DNA of 64,000 bases from Petrosia ficiformis (Eukaryota; Porifera; Demospongiae; Haplosclerida; Petrosiidae). The stretch is taken from contig OX345636.1 of the NCBI GenBank assembly GCA_947044365.1, positions 49,594,746 through 49,658,745 of the forward strand. The letters are read 5' to 3'. The first letter of the stretch is position 1. Each line of letters opens with the position of its first letter. The notes below the pieces were generated by a model, which ran no database searches, was not told the origin of the DNA, and saw nothing but the letters and a program-made list of their open reading frames with translations. Shown one piece after another: positions 13,565 through 24,097 of this stretch. Both the position numbers and the translations under genes were made by a program.

Positions 13565-14240
13565 ATCAGACTGTTGAAAGTAGATGTGATTATGATGTAG
13601 ATTTACTTACTTAGGTTAAGTGTGATCATTATAGTTATTTATAAGCTTAATTGTTTTAAAGCTATTCCTCATTGTTTATATTAATAGACCAAAGTGTAAA
13701 ATTAATGTTATATAAATAATATTTGTAAGTAGTATTAATAATGAAACAATAAAACACATGTATTTGAACAAATTAATCTTTTATTTAGGCTTTTCTTTTA
13801 GAGTATAAAAATCACTGGGGGTATATCACTACTGAGAGCTTTCTCATCATCACCAATACCTTCTTCATCATTACTGAGACAATCTTCATTAAGAGATTCA
13901 GTTTAAATGTTGTTTGTTTATTGTTTAATGATAGTAAAATTAATAAAGTATGTTGCTATGTGTTGCTATGGACTCGTCCGTTAGCGTCCGCGTTACATTT
14001 CATTGTTTGTACTCCGTGTATTCAGCAATGGCTGATGCACGGTCACATAAAACGTCTCCTACGAGTGCAGTAAACCTTGCTAGAAGACTTTAGACTATCT
14101 CAGAGGAAGGGTAAGTTACCTATAATCATAAAGAAAGTAAAATCTCGTCTTGGACGAGTGATCGCTAAATTAGCTATTTTGGCTTATAACTCAAAATCAA
14201 TAATTGCGACAGAAGTGCCCTTTTCTCATTCGCGGTCACA
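13333..14240. other. Right part of the TA-flanked element, no gene recognised
   Basis: AT-rich sequence with a pure TA run at about 13531-13562. Near the right TIR lies an exon-like stretch, ATG at 14028 with donor GTAAGT at 14111, whose frame has a TAG at codon 22. It may be the remnant first exon of the element's own gene. Nothing else is supported. Confidence 0.4.
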
Positions 14241-14242
14241 TA

Positions 14243-14745
14243 TAATAATTATTAATATTAAAGTCATTGTATAATAATATTGTATACTTTGATAAGCATT
14301 GGAATACTGAATGGTTGACACAGTGACTGACACTACTTCTTGTAGGACTGCAGACAGTGCTGTAAGTGAAATAGATCATCTGTCAGCGAAAGAGAATGAT
14401 AATCAATACATTAATACAAAAGACTGACCTTCATTGATGAACAAATTTTAATACATTTATGATTGCATGATTTCATAATGATATAAACTATTTCTGCAAT
14501 CTACAAAAATATTCACACCATTCAGAAAAAAAAACAATGAAAACAAGAATAATAAAAAACATTTTCAATAAAAGTGAAACAAGATGTAGGGATGTCAAAA
14601 CCCAAAAGCATGCAAACAAGGTGGAAGCTAACATAGGACCCAAAATTAAACAAACCACTTCCATATAACCCTACATAAGTACAGCTCTTTGTTTTACAGC
14701 GGTGTAAGTACTTATGTAGGGTTATATATGGAAGTGGTTTGTTCA
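14243..14745. repeat. Repeat block shared in inverted orientation with 28380-28860
   Basis: Starting at the right border of the TA-flanked element, the sequence follows the reverse complement of about 28860 down to 28380: taataattattaatattaaa, then the gacacagtg and cttgtag...cagtgctg segments, then the polyA-like aaaaaaaaac run and foldback MITE F1. It lacks coding potential. The block shows that 7-14 kb and 28 kb share an ancestral sequence. Confidence 0.65.
14524..14745. mobile_element. Foldback MITE F1, copy 2 (partial)
   Basis: Left arm with aataaaaaacattttcaata, gatgtagggatgtcaaaac and caaaccacttccatata, then a short loop and a truncated right arm ending cttatgtagggttatatatg. The full two-arm copy is at 28273-28567. 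No coding capacity. Confidence 0.65.
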
Positions 14746-16290
14746 ATGATGCATGACCTGACCTTGAATACAATTACATATTCATTAAGCATTACGCATA
14801 TCTGATTACATTATGATTACCTGATTGACAATCTGATTGGCTTGTGGTCAGGTGATGTTCTGTCAGCATAAATATTATTTGTTAAACCACACATAACCTG
14901 GTGTGTTTACTGATGAATACAATTGAACACACCTTTACTGCCCCACCCTTGTCCAACTAGAGATGAATAATGTGTACTTTTAGTGTAACGCCTTTACTTA
15001 TCTACCAATGAATGTAATCTGATTGTCCTCTAGGGTCTCAAGAGATCTCTTTTGTTATTGTTTATGAATAATTTTACAATTCATCATATCATGTCAGTAC
15101 ATATGTGTACGATAATCAATTAATAAACTTGTCTATAATATTTTACTAAACAATTTGCCATCAATAGTATTGCAGCATTTTTGATGATGTTGCATTTATA
15201 CTTGTTTCATATATAGTATAGTGTCAACAAGATATATGGAGAAAAAGTATTCCTATGATTGTTTTGTAGTGTTCAACATTCAACAACACTTTCAAGTCTC
15301 ATGCCTGAAGAACAACAGCCTATTATTGTTATTATTTTGATTATCTTACTTTTTAAAGTATTTTTGTTGAACGTTAGGAATATATTTCTGATAGAACAAC
15401 TATTATACCAATTGACTCCTTATTACTTTGATTACCTATTCTCCTTATCTTGTCAGATAGAATAGCTATTATAGTTCGAGTTTCTACACAAGCTACAGCA
15501 ATGCAGCTTTCTTCCTGCTGGTCTGTAGCTTGAGTGCACAGTTTTTTAAGTACCATGCCTATAAATTTTTTTGAGCCTTTCGGAATGACACAACTTTCTT
15601 AACTTATACTATATATGGGGATTGCCCTACAGACCATAAAAAATGTAGCCCTGATTATGTAGTTGAATAGTTGATTATATTATATGCTATCATAATTAAG
15701 TCATTAGCATATTTGTTTTTCTATACTATATCTGTGTAAACCTGTGATGTTCACATAGTAAAGAACTAACTTTGCACCTTGCCTAGGTATGTGTGTATAT
15801 AAGGAACCACTGTGAAGTGAGAGAAAGTAGGCCATCAGTTATTCCGGCAAATTGGTGTTATCAAGTGTTTAAGAGCTTTGCATCCCTCGTTTACAACACC
15901 CCTGTATAAAAACAAGTATAGTTATGAAGTACACTAAGGGATATTACATTTTAAGCAGTATCCTCAGTCATAGAGTCTAATTGCCAGTGAGTAATGTGTG
16001 GCAGTTAATATAGTAAGGCCATATGCACCTCAAGTTACAATGGAATTAGTATTGGCTGATTATGAAAGAAAAAGTAAAACAATAATGATTATAGTACATA
16101 ATCATGATTATGGCGATTATCAAGAAAACGTGGGAACTTATAAATTTGATATTGCAATGCTGTCCTTTATTGTATTTGGTGCACTAGACTCACCCGATAA
16201 AGCATATAAAGATGTCCTCTTGAATGCTAAATTTGCATCCGGGTCAATTTTCCACATATAGGACAAATCTTACTTGGTCTTAATCATGAT
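14745..16290. repeat. Repeat R, copy C (right part only)
   Basis: It matches copy A from about 3990 to 6280 in the same order: the tgatgcatgacctgaccttg block, the cacacctttactgccccacc block, the tctcatgcctgaagaacaac block and the actcacccgataaagcat block. About 390 bp of copy A around 4900-5620 is missing near 15640-15660. No gene is recognised. Confidence 0.75.
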
Positions 16291-16601
16291 ACCATCCTCA
16301 TTATCTCCTGTGGCTCCTAGTAGGACCATTGTGTATAGGATCTTATGTTATTCATCTCAACTTTTTGTTTGTATATACCAAACACAATCCATTTACTGTA
16401 CCATGTGGTCTGTCAGATGTAGCCATTTTAGTCGTTTTTATGTACACCAGCTAATAGTTAATAAATATTGGTATACATCATGTGACATCCAATCATGCTT
16501 TCATATACTAGTCACCTGATCACATATTGAACAGAATAGTGCACACTTAAAAATGCATTAACTACTTAATGCACAGTTACCTGTGAAAATATGACCAAAC
16601 A

Positions 16602-16732
16602 GCACATTAAGTGTTATAATGTGGCACTTGGGTTGAGCAATAAAGGTCATTATTAAATAATGCACTCACTTCACTCATGCATTATCTTTTATGGAGCCCC
16701 ACCCTTGTGCCACATTAAAACACTTAATGTGC
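16602..16732. repeat. Imperfect foldback, about 130 bp
   Basis: gcacattaagtgttataatg on the left pairs with cacattaaaacacttaatgt on the right, with further pairing inward (gtggcacttggg against cccttgtgccac). It is probably a small MITE. A weaker acattaagtg palindrome follows at about 16895-16920. Confidence 0.6.
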
Positions 16733-16739
16733 CATAAAG

Positions 16740-17600
16740 AATGTTATACATGTAAATACACATGTATTACATAATTATGTTTAGTCAATAATTACTATCG
16801 TACAATAATCAGGCAACTTGATAATCATGAGTATAGAAAAAGTGACGATTTGATTATTGTTCATGAGAGTTATTAATTTTGTCGGTTAACTGCTCAACAT
16901 TAAGTGTAAGCACACTTAATATCTACATTCTTAAATGTTATTATTAAATTTTATATATTCAAATCAAGATGAGCAAAGAATGATACTTGTAGATGCAGAA
17001 TTCCCTATTACAACAAGGGACGATAAGAAGCCTAAAACACCAACAAACAACTCAAGTGAAATTACTTTGGGTGCCTAATTCTCAGAGGTCTAAATAACCT
17101 ATGATGATGAATATGGTCCTAATTAGATATTGTCATAATTATGAACGCCTAAATTTTTATGATAATGAATGGTTGATTAACCATTCCTTGAAAATAATTT
17201 TTTTAAACATAAGTAGACCCTATGTACACAAGTGGTATCTTAATTTTTTTAACGAAAAGTTAAGAATCCAAAAGGAATAAACCTAGCTTCTTCCCCACCT
17301 GTCCATGCTATCAACGAGTAAAAGGGCATCTGGCATACTCAGTCAATTTTATTGTCAATGAAACTACAGCCAGATGTCTGAAGTGATTTGTGCTTGCTAA
17401 TAGTAGCATTGAATTATTAATTATTACTAACAGAGGTATGCTTTCTATTTAGATTCTACAGTGCTCTCATTTACTAAGTTAATATAGTCAATCTGAGGCA
17501 ATTCAAGAGTACATTCATAGAAAGTCCATTATTATGCATCCAGTAATTACAATAATAAACTTCCTCATTTGTGTCAATGTGCCAGACACCTTTTTAATCA
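16740..17600. other. No gene recognised
   Basis: AT-rich unique-looking sequence. No ORF longer than 60 codons, splice-consistent exon or repeat structure was identified. Confidence 0.5.
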
Positions 17601-18292
17601 TTAAAACTTTAACACATGTATATACAGTACATGTAACTATCTGCTTCATGTGCAAGAAGTTACAAGAGCTCTAAACTGCTAGGCAGATACATGTACTACA
17701 TGTGTAGTTCAAATATCAACTGTTTTGTTTTATTGTAATGCTATGCCAAAATCAGTTATTGTAGGATCCTGGGCCAAATCCCAGCAGATATAGGAGATCT
17801 TTTTCATGCACATGTGTGTATATAAAATCGCATGCTTATAACAAATCACTCCTCGCATATTGCAAACTACAGCCACGTGAGTGACTGTAGTTAAAAACTA
17901 AAATAGATTTAGTATTAAAACAACTCTACTATCTATCTGTATCAGGAATGCGGTAATCGTATTTGTAATGTAATTAATTACCCATTGATTACAATTTTTT
18001 GGAAATGGTAATGGTAATAGTAATTGAAGAAAACTAATATGTAGTAATGGTAATGGTAATTTAATCTAACAGTTTTGCATCACAATTACATGTGTGTTAT
18101 ACACTTAACATCATCAATTTTATATAGAAGCTATGAATTATTCATCAATCACTAATTCACTGGCGACGTCATTGTTGTTTACTGCCTAAAACCTTTGAAA
18201 AAGTTCTTTATCTGAAAGTTAACTTGTCCTTAATTTATTTTTTGATTAATAAACATTTTAAACGTTAATTTGATGGCAGCATAAAGTAATGA

Positions 18293-18300
<8 letters not shown>
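17600..18300. repeat. Dispersed duplicated block, paralogous to parts of 44.16-46.61 kb
   Basis: 17610-17830 (acatgtatatacagtacatg, then gcaagaagttacaagagctc) matches about 44180-44390. 17880-18300 (gtaattaattacccattgat, ctgcctaaaa, ttaacttgtccttaatttat) matches about 46240-46610. The order is kept but separated by insertions in the second locus. No coding region is seen. Confidence 0.65.
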
Positions 18301-18326
<26 letters not shown>

Positions 18327-18358
18327 ATATATATATATATATATGTAATATATATATA
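18296..18358. repeat. TA microsatellite with tatgtaata interruptions
   Basis: Runs of (TA) interrupted twice by gtaa. The tatatatgtaatatatata pattern also flanks hairpin elements at 6370, 38350 and 44450. Confidence 0.8.
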
Positions 18359-18383
18359 ATGATTATTAGGTGTATATACATTA

Positions 18384-18480
18384 TATACGGCTGTCCAAGG
18401 AAGTTTTGTAGAAATATCACCCAAGGGCTGCAGGCCCGAGGGTGATATTTCTACAAAACATATGAGGACAGCTGTATATA
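18384..18480. repeat. Hairpin H1 with GC-rich apex
   Basis: Arms ttttgtagaaatatcaccc and gggtgatatttctacaaaa pair exactly, and the outer arm tatacggctgtcc pairs with ggacagctgtata. The apex reads aagggctgcaggcccga. The paralog at 47072-47150 has the same arms but has lost the apex. Confidence 0.75.
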
Positions 18481-18689
18481 TCATACATGTATATATCGCA
18501 TATACACTAAATAATCATTATATATCTGATATATATTATGATTATATTTCCCAGCAGTAGCATTCTATTTAGTTACTCACCCATTTTTCAATTATTTATT
18601 GGAGGTGTGTCAGCACATGTGCACAATCATCACTTGCATTTGCCATCATTGCCTCGTTAGGAAGTTGCTCTTTTTGTCTTCTCTGTTGG

Positions 18690-19077
18690 TATTCTTTTTA
18701 ATCAATGACTCAGTGTAAAGAAGTTGAAATTTTGTCAAGAGAAGGTTCATCGAGACCTGTGATGATGAAGTACATTTATCTAGAAAAAGCCAAGTTGTAA
18801 GAACAGCGAGAGATCTCAGCTGTGGGCCTTTAATGTGTTTAAAGAATGGCTTAAGTTCCATGCTGAAAACTCATTATGGAGCAGTCAGAGTATTTGAGTG
18901 TTGGTGTTTGTCAATATGAGCGAACAAGTGATCAGCAGCGTGTAAAGGTTTCTAAACCTACAACAATGATGGCAAGTGAGCAGAGCCAAACTATCTCACA
19001 AATGATTGCACCACATAGCCATGCAGACAAAGAGAATGAGATTAAGGGTCTTCATGAATGTATAATTAACATTAACT
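18690..19077 (+). pseudogene. Crypton-like N-terminal fragment, copy 1
   Basis: In shifting frames the plus strand encodes RFIETCDDEVHLSRKSQVV followed by NSERSQLWAFNVFKEWLK and FHAEN. This parallels the RF..sDEE....NT.K.TrWa..vF.eWl signature of the Crypton/DUF3504 N-terminal domain, also seen at 6665-7098. A stop or intron-like gtaag lies between the two parts. A further open stretch from 18876 (MEQSEYLSVGV...) follows in another frame. The paralog at 47395-47823 carries an extra 97-bp segment. The function is lost or spliced, and the family assignment rests on a short motif. Confidence 0.45.
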
Positions 19078-19519
19078 TTAATATGTTAACTTTCTTAATT
19101 AATGATACTGCTAAGTTTAACTGTTAAGGTGGTACTAGGGAGTGGGCGGATGCGACTCCAATCAGTTTCAAAATAGAATATTGTATAATATGACTCTAAC
19201 CTGGTGTAATAGCAACCTTCAAATCTTCCAATCAGCTTTATATTGTCCTGTAATTGAAGAAATATTGTTAAAATCGCCATTTTTCCAATTAACATAAGTA
19301 CAAAACCACAAAAGCCACGCCCATCATACATGGCGTGCACCAAGTACAATGTATTTTCAGAAAAGTTACGAAGCGGTTTTCTGGAAATTCATTTTACTTT
19401 TATAGTTACAAGAGGCTGAAGAAAGCTGAATTCTGTAGCTTTTCACTGAAACCATACAATTTACCTTTCTAGACACTATCAAACTCCGATCTTTCTCAGA
19501 GAGCAACTACAGTTACCCC
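19078..19519. mobile_element. TTAA MITE plus 42-bp spacer, 3'-truncated copy
   Basis: TTAA at 19078-19081, then the same 42-bp spacer as in the array (19082-19123), TTAA at 19124-19127, then 392 bp of the MITE up to ...acagttacccc, where it is cut by hairpin H2. It is diverged from the array units by scattered substitutions. The paralogous locus at 47824-47827 has a single uninterrupted TTAA, the apparent empty site. Confidence 0.8.
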
Positions 19520-19602
19520 TTGGTTTAGTGTCTTCGGATGTGATATAGCCCTCGCAAGCTCGGGCTATATATATCACATCCTCAGACACTAAACCTCGGG
19601 TC
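19519..19602. repeat. Hairpin H2 (gtgatatagccc family)
   Basis: ggtttagtgtcttcggatgt and its near complement ending cactaaacc form the stem, and the apex is ctcgcaagctcg. The same family is found at 20115, 38409, 38790, 46752 and 48299. Confidence 0.8.
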
Positions 19603-19609
19603 TATATTT

Positions 19610-19611
<2 letters not shown>

Positions 19612-19664
<53 letters not shown>
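19612..19664. repeat. (TA)n microsatellite
   Basis: A long, almost pure TA run. Confidence 0.9.
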
Positions 19665-19665
<1 letters not shown>

Positions 19666-19856
19666 TATAATGAGATTCATAGCCCATACATTTTCTATGG
19701 GGCGTGTAGGTTTATATTTGTCATATATAAACATCAAAATAGGTTGATATTTTTAAATATCAACCTTGTGAAACTCAACGGCGATTTCTTATGGTCTCAA
19801 CGACAATATCTTGCAGGACAATCCAAGGTATGAATCTCATTCTAAAATATATCAGA

Positions 19857-19996
19857 TAACATGTTTCATCTGTCTATATGTGTTATATAAACCTGCCAAC
19901 TCGGATGATATCACCCTCGGGCTACGCCATCGGGTGATATCTTACCTCGTGGCAGGTTTATATAACACATATAGACAGATGAAACATGTTATATAA
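19857..19996. repeat. Hairpin H3, about 140 bp
   Basis: About 43 bases of outer arm (ataacatgtttcatctgtct... ) pair perfectly with the right side. After a small bulge an inner stem gatatcaccc/gggtgatatc carries the apex tcgggctacgccatc. It is one of the longest stems in the window. Confidence 0.85.
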
Positions 19997-19999
19997 TAC

Positions 20000-20235
20000 A
20001 TATAGTATGATGGTGACATCATCCCTTTGATGTGGTAACTCTGCAGGAGATCTCACCATCATACAAGAAGATATTGTATATAGTATGCTAATAGGTCCTA
20101 TATACTGCATATAGGACCCTCGTTTTGTGTCCTCGAATGTGATATAGCCCTTGCAGGCTCGGACTCTATCACATCCTTGGACACAAAACTCAGTTCCTAT
20201 ATTTTGTATATAGGACCTGTAAGCATATAATATAC
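20000..20235. repeat. Compound hairpin element H4, copy 1
   Basis: Two nested palindromes: gtatgatggtgacatc.../...gatctcaccatcatac and gtcctatatactgcatatag.../...tatataggacc, with core gaatgtgatatagccc and apex ttgcaggctcgg. Near-identical copy at 48180-48415, and an inverted relative at 38340-38590. Confidence 0.75.
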
Positions 20236-20244
20236 ATGTACACA

Positions 20245-20245
<1 letters not shown>

Positions 20246-20284
<39 letters not shown>
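20246..20284. repeat. (TA)n microsatellite
   Basis: Pure TA run directly after the compound hairpin. The same arrangement is seen at about 48426-48456. Confidence 0.9.
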
Positions 20285-20285
<1 letters not shown>

Positions 20286-20339
20286 CATGGCTTTGATGTG
20301 TGTATAGGTAATATCAGACCTCAACCCAAAGATAGCACC

Positions 20340-20481
20340 CTGACGTGAAGCTGAGTGCTGTTATCAAGGAGTGTGTGTCTAGTATTGCTGATACACATTG
20401 AAAAGACTTGCTTCATAAATGTATTAGCTGGGATGAAAATGGGAAAACAATATTAGAAGTTTTGTCAGCAAAAAGTAAATG
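20340..20481 (+). pseudogene. Exon-like fragment paralogous to 48508-48651, with a stop
   Basis: The plus strand reads DVKLSAVIKECVSSIADTH, then a TGA where the paralog has TGT, then the remainder KDLLH...SWDENGKTILEVLSAKSK and TAA/TGA. An acceptor-like aaagatag precedes it. No family is recognised. It lies downstream of the Crypton-like fragment at both loci, so it may be a later exon of the same ancient gene. Confidence 0.4.
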
Positions 20482-21376
20482 AAGGTTTACACGTATTTTT
20501 ATCAATGTTGTTCTTAGCGTAAGCGACCAGTTATCGGCATGTACCTACATTATCGGCATTGTCAATACGTTGTACATACGCAATATAATTAAGTATAATT
20601 TGGAGATCACATGATCAATCATTCATCACTTAATTTTGCATGTGTGCTGTAGGTAAGTATTGAAGCATTATTATATGTATATCTACAATCTTGTCTACTT
20701 CAGGAAATGAATGATGGTTTGAAATTTGACCTACAGTACAATGAAGGATTATACTGAAATTAAAACTGTACATCCTTAGTGCTGTTTCAGTTAACTAAAA
20801 TTATAAAAGCAAATACTAATATGTCGGTTTGAAATTTTACCTACAGTACAATCATGAAATTAAAACTGTACAATGTGTACATCCATTCACACTGCCTCTT
20901 AGTGTAATTATGAGTACGTTAGCAGTTAACTAAAACTCCATTGCAAGTACATTTAGTTAACCAAAACATCCATTATAAGTATATTAGTTATAGTTCTATA
21001 ACTAAAAGGCCATCAATAGCTATAGTTAAAAACTAAAATAGAGAAAGGTTATACTAAAATAGATTTACTATTAGTTTTAGTTAACTAAAACAACACTACT
21101 ATCTATCTATATCAGGGATGTGGTAATGGTAATGTAATATCTGTACGATATGTCAGAGGTTTTGTTTTAGTAATAATACTACCAAAATAACTTTAAAATA
21201 ATTATAGTGTTTGCCATTGAAATCGTCTATCCCAAGCTATTCTATTCTACCATGATGTTTCACTTTTTTCTCTTCTCCAATCTCCACTTATAGATCTTAT
21301 TTCAAACTGGAATTGAAACCCAATGAACTAGAGGGACTCATTCCTATATATTGTGATTAGTGTATGTGTAGTAGAC
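20481..21376. other. Duplicated non-coding stretch (gttaacta-rich)
   Basis: 20481-20706 matches 48651-48866, including a donor-like GTAAGT and an acceptor-like ttcag. 20745-21130 matches about 45985-46340 (agttaactaaa motifs). No gene. Confidence 0.55.
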
Positions 21377-21570
21377 ACTAGATATAAACAAGAATAATTA
21401 AAAACATTTTCAATAAAAATGTAAGAAGATGTAGAGACGTCAAAACCCAAAAAACATGCAAACAAGGTTGGGAGGCTAACATAGGACCCAAAATTAAACA
21501 AACCACTTCCATATAACCCTACATAAGCACTTACACATCTATAAAGCAAAATACAAAAAGCTGTCAAAAG
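21376..21570. mobile_element. Foldback MITE F1, copy 3 (one arm)
   Basis: aacaagaataattaaaaaca, gatgtagagacgtcaaaac, caaaccacttccatataacc and ctacataagcacttacac follow the same order as the left arms at 14524 and 28273. The second arm is missing. Confidence 0.65.
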
Positions 21571-22326
21571 TCTCGATTAAGAGGTTTTTGATTTGATTGT
21601 TCAATATGATCCATGGTGACATCACACGATCATTTTTAAATTGCTACACTCACTTATTAACTCAAATGTTATGTCATCTGAAGGTTTGATACAACAATTT
21701 TACAATTGGATGGAGTGTATGGTTTAAAGTTATAAAGACACTGATCCTGGTTAGTGGTTTTATTGTAAGAAGAAGTTAGTAAATTTACTTTCCAAGTAAA
21801 GTTAATCAATGGAATGGAATGTGATGGTATTCATCAAATAATTGGACAGGAATGTATAATGAGGATGTAAGGTGTGAGAGCCACTCTAAAGACACACTCA
21901 TTTTGACTAACATCAAATGTAAATGAGAAAGAGCTATGCAGCCTATGGTTTGGTCCTACAAGATCGTGATTTTATTAATGTGAGACACAATGTCATAATT
22001 TGATACACCCAATTACAAAAGTCACATTCAGAATGACCCAATACACACTTTGGGAGTTTAGGACACACAAAGAAGTTTCCCCCAAACCTTTTAAACATAT
22101 TTACATGCATTAAATGATTACTATATACCAGAATATGATAGTTAGATAGTTGAGAAAAGCTGGGAAGTTTTGCTGAAAATATAGCTATTCTAGGAGTTGC
22201 ATTATGTTCAGACTGAAAACCAGTGTTACGAAAGCCCCACCCTCTTTCCACAATTAATGAAATGCTAGTTCAGTAATCTGTTTAATAAAGACTACTGAAG
22301 ACAAGCATAATAATGGAGTACTATGT
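21570..22326. other. No gene recognised
   Basis: Unique-looking AT-rich sequence. A 102-codon minus-strand ORF (21943-22251) shows no motif I can place. Confidence 0.4.
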
Positions 22327-22510
22327 GGACTTGAGAAAGCTGGAGTAACACTGAACTCAGAGAAATGAATATTGAACCAGAGTTAGGTTAATTTCAATGG
22401 CCATTTAATTGATCAAGATAGAATCAGACAAGAACCAGAGAAAATACCAGCCATTGTCCACATTAAGAAGAAGCATTTCCAGCTATAGAATTGGTGAGGC
22501 TTTCATTAAC
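22327..22510 (+). pseudogene. Ty3/Gypsy reverse transcriptase fragment
   Basis: One frame reads GLEKAGVTLNSEK, stop, ILNQS, stop, VNFNGHLIDQDRIRQEPEK and then IPAIVHIKK. This follows the Gypsy RT thumb consensus (L..aGvtLN.eKC.f....v.FlGh.id..GI..dPeKv.AI). There are three in-frame stops. Only about 60 codons remain, and no LTR or integrase is adjacent. It is an old retrotransposon relic. Confidence 0.65.
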
Positions 22511-22904
22511 AAAATTTGCTGAGGAAACCGGGGCACAACTTAAACTTGACAAACTTCATACAGGCTTACAGGGGTATCATGGTACATATATTGCCAAACA
22601 ACTTCCAAAATGGGGGGGTTGATGCCCCCTCCACTTTAAATAAAACCCTGCCCTGCTCATGGTTCATGATTCATCTGCTGCCGCAAAAATCTCAGGGGCA
22701 TGATTCTTGTGTAGAAGCTGAAATAGATTTATAGTGACTTGCATAACTGAAATTTACTGCCTCAGCCGTGTCAATTGTGGTCAAGTAGTTTTTGAAACAC
22801 CCATCTCCTCTTCTCTACATAAACGCAGTGACTGACTGTATATAATTGTGTTGTGGTTATGTTTATTGATTAGTTGACTATGTTTGATTTGATAATAACT
22901 AATT

Positions 22905-23082
22905 GGTGACCCGGATCAGTGCTCTCAATACTGACTACCATGCCATTACTCTCACCTGACTCAACCCCCAATGCAGACTTATGCTGGTATCATCAGAAAA
23001 GTGCAAATGATCTTGGTCCCAGGGGGGAAACACTCAGGCTAGTCGCTAGCAGCAATGAATGTCACTGGCCTCGATCATAAAA
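22905..23082 (+). pseudogene. Possible Gypsy gag-pol fragment (weak)
   Basis: The sequence aattggtgacccgga resembles the stretch where Gypsy LTRs meet the primer site. About 40 bases on, an ORF contains LCWYHQKSANDLG, similar to the lCyYH..fG motif near the protease of invertebrate Gypsy elements. The evidence is short, and the adjacent RT fragment at 22327 makes it plausible but unproven. Confidence 0.25.
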
Positions 23083-23169
23083 GTGAGTACAATGAAGTTT
23101 CATCGAAAACAACCCCAGATGCTCAAAGAATGCCAGGACAAATGCAGGCAGGGCAGCGCTCTATTGCAG

Positions 23170-23870
23170 AGGGTTTTAAACAGTTCCTCAAGATGGCAAT
23201 CATTAACAGACTCGATATGTTACTGTGTAGCAAATGACATGCTTCCTTTAAAATAATGAACCAAGATTTTGGCATATGCTCCGAACATTTGAACCACGGT
23301 ATACTCCCCCTGACCAGACAACTATCACTCGTCACTACATACCTAAGCTTTATGAGAAAGAAATACTCAAATTGTAAAAGCAATTGCAACAGAACTGCAG
23401 TACTTACAGTTCATTACGTTGATTCCCAGTGGGTAATACGTTGTCATCTCTTAGAGATTGCTGAATGTACAAGTGACCATACTGCCAACAATCTAGCCAC
23501 ATGCCTAGAAAAAATGCTTTCTTGCTGGCAGTTACCTGTGACCAGTCTAAGTAGGGCTACTACAGACAATGCTAGAAACATACTTGAAAATCTTAACGGG
23601 CCTATTGTAGGATGCTTTGTTCACACCCTTCAGTTAGGAGTCCAAAAAAGGCAATGGAGGTTTCTGAGTTAGCCAGAACATTAGGTCGGACAAAGTGTTT
23701 GGTTAGCTATTTCCACCACTCAATAGAATCCAACGATGTTCTCCGTCAGAAGCAGAGAGACCTTCATCATGATGAGCACACCCTGGTCCAAGATGGGATG
23801 CGAGTGAAATTGATGTTGTCTCTAGGCATAGGCAACTACAGAAGAACATTGTACCTGGGCAAAGTTTGTG
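23170..23870 (+). pseudogene. ZBED-type hAT transposase relic
   Basis: Pieces in different plus-strand frames follow the hAT order: SLTDSICYCVANDMLPLK, then NEPRFWHMLRTFEPRY, TRHYIPKLYE, then NCKSN..., HYVDSQWVIRCHLLEI, HTANNLATCLEKMLSCWQLP, TTDNARNIL, GCFVHTLQLGVQK, ELARTLGRTKCLVSYFHHS and LRQKQRDLHH. These match the ZBED1/4 scheme (fi..DmlPl..v....Fr.ml..l.PrY..P.r, HTaenIa, tDNA.N, CfaHtLqL.vqk, lv.hFhhS). The piece with the catalytic D.WTS is deleted between the YE and NCKSN segments, and at least two frameshifts occur. No terminal repeats were located. Confidence 0.8.
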
Positions 23871-23899
23871 CACAAAGAGCACCGAACATTTTATGCTGT

Positions 23900-24097
23900 T
23901 TATTGATGGCTGTGGTCAATTATATTAATTGCTTTGCCGTTAATTAAGGTTAAAAGTAGCACAAAGCTGATAGCTACAGCTGTACAGACACTAAATGTAT
24001 GCGTTGCTACTGACTTACCCGTACCTAATGAAACATGCTTTTGTAAGTATGGTTTTCTTAGAAGGTCACCTGTCAAACTAAATAAGTTAAAAGGCAC
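23900..24097 (-). other. ORF fragment related to the ORF in the piggyBac-like MITE at 53311
   Basis: The minus strand reads MPFNLFSLTGDLLRKPYLQK, which parallels MTFNSLSHAEDLLRKPLIPK encoded at 53311 on the plus strand. The shared M.FN..S..(D)DLLRKP pattern at the start of both frames suggests a common transposon-borne sequence. No family is recognised, and the C-terminal parts differ. Confidence 0.35.

Larger units (their letters stand above)
7132..14240. mobile_element. TA-flanked DNA transposon with about 38-bp TIRs, enlarged by the MITE array
   Basis: The left end TGTGACCGAGTATGAG and the reverse complement of the right end, TGTGACCGCGAATGAG, agree over about 38 bp with two mismatches, sharing AAAAGGGCACTTCTGTCGCA. 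Weaker similarity follows. TA flanks both ends (7130-7131 and 14241-14242), as in Tc1/mariner/pogo-type insertions. Without the array the element would be about 1.2 kb. No transposase is recognised. An exon-like plus-strand segment at 14028-14110 starts ATGGCTGATGCACGG and ends at a GTAAGT donor, but it has an in-frame stop after 21 codons. The flank agcaaatacattcttata (7104-7121) and the right flank both recur, without the element, in reverse orientation near 28830-28880. Confidence 0.6.

Noticed and set aside
18384..18480. Hairpins as Rho-independent terminators or riboswitches
   Set aside because: The context is eukaryotic. There are no adjacent genes or U tracts, and the hairpins recur as dispersed elements.
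18230..18484. 84-codon minus ORF across hairpin H1
   Set aside because: It is mostly translated TA microsatellite and palindrome arms.
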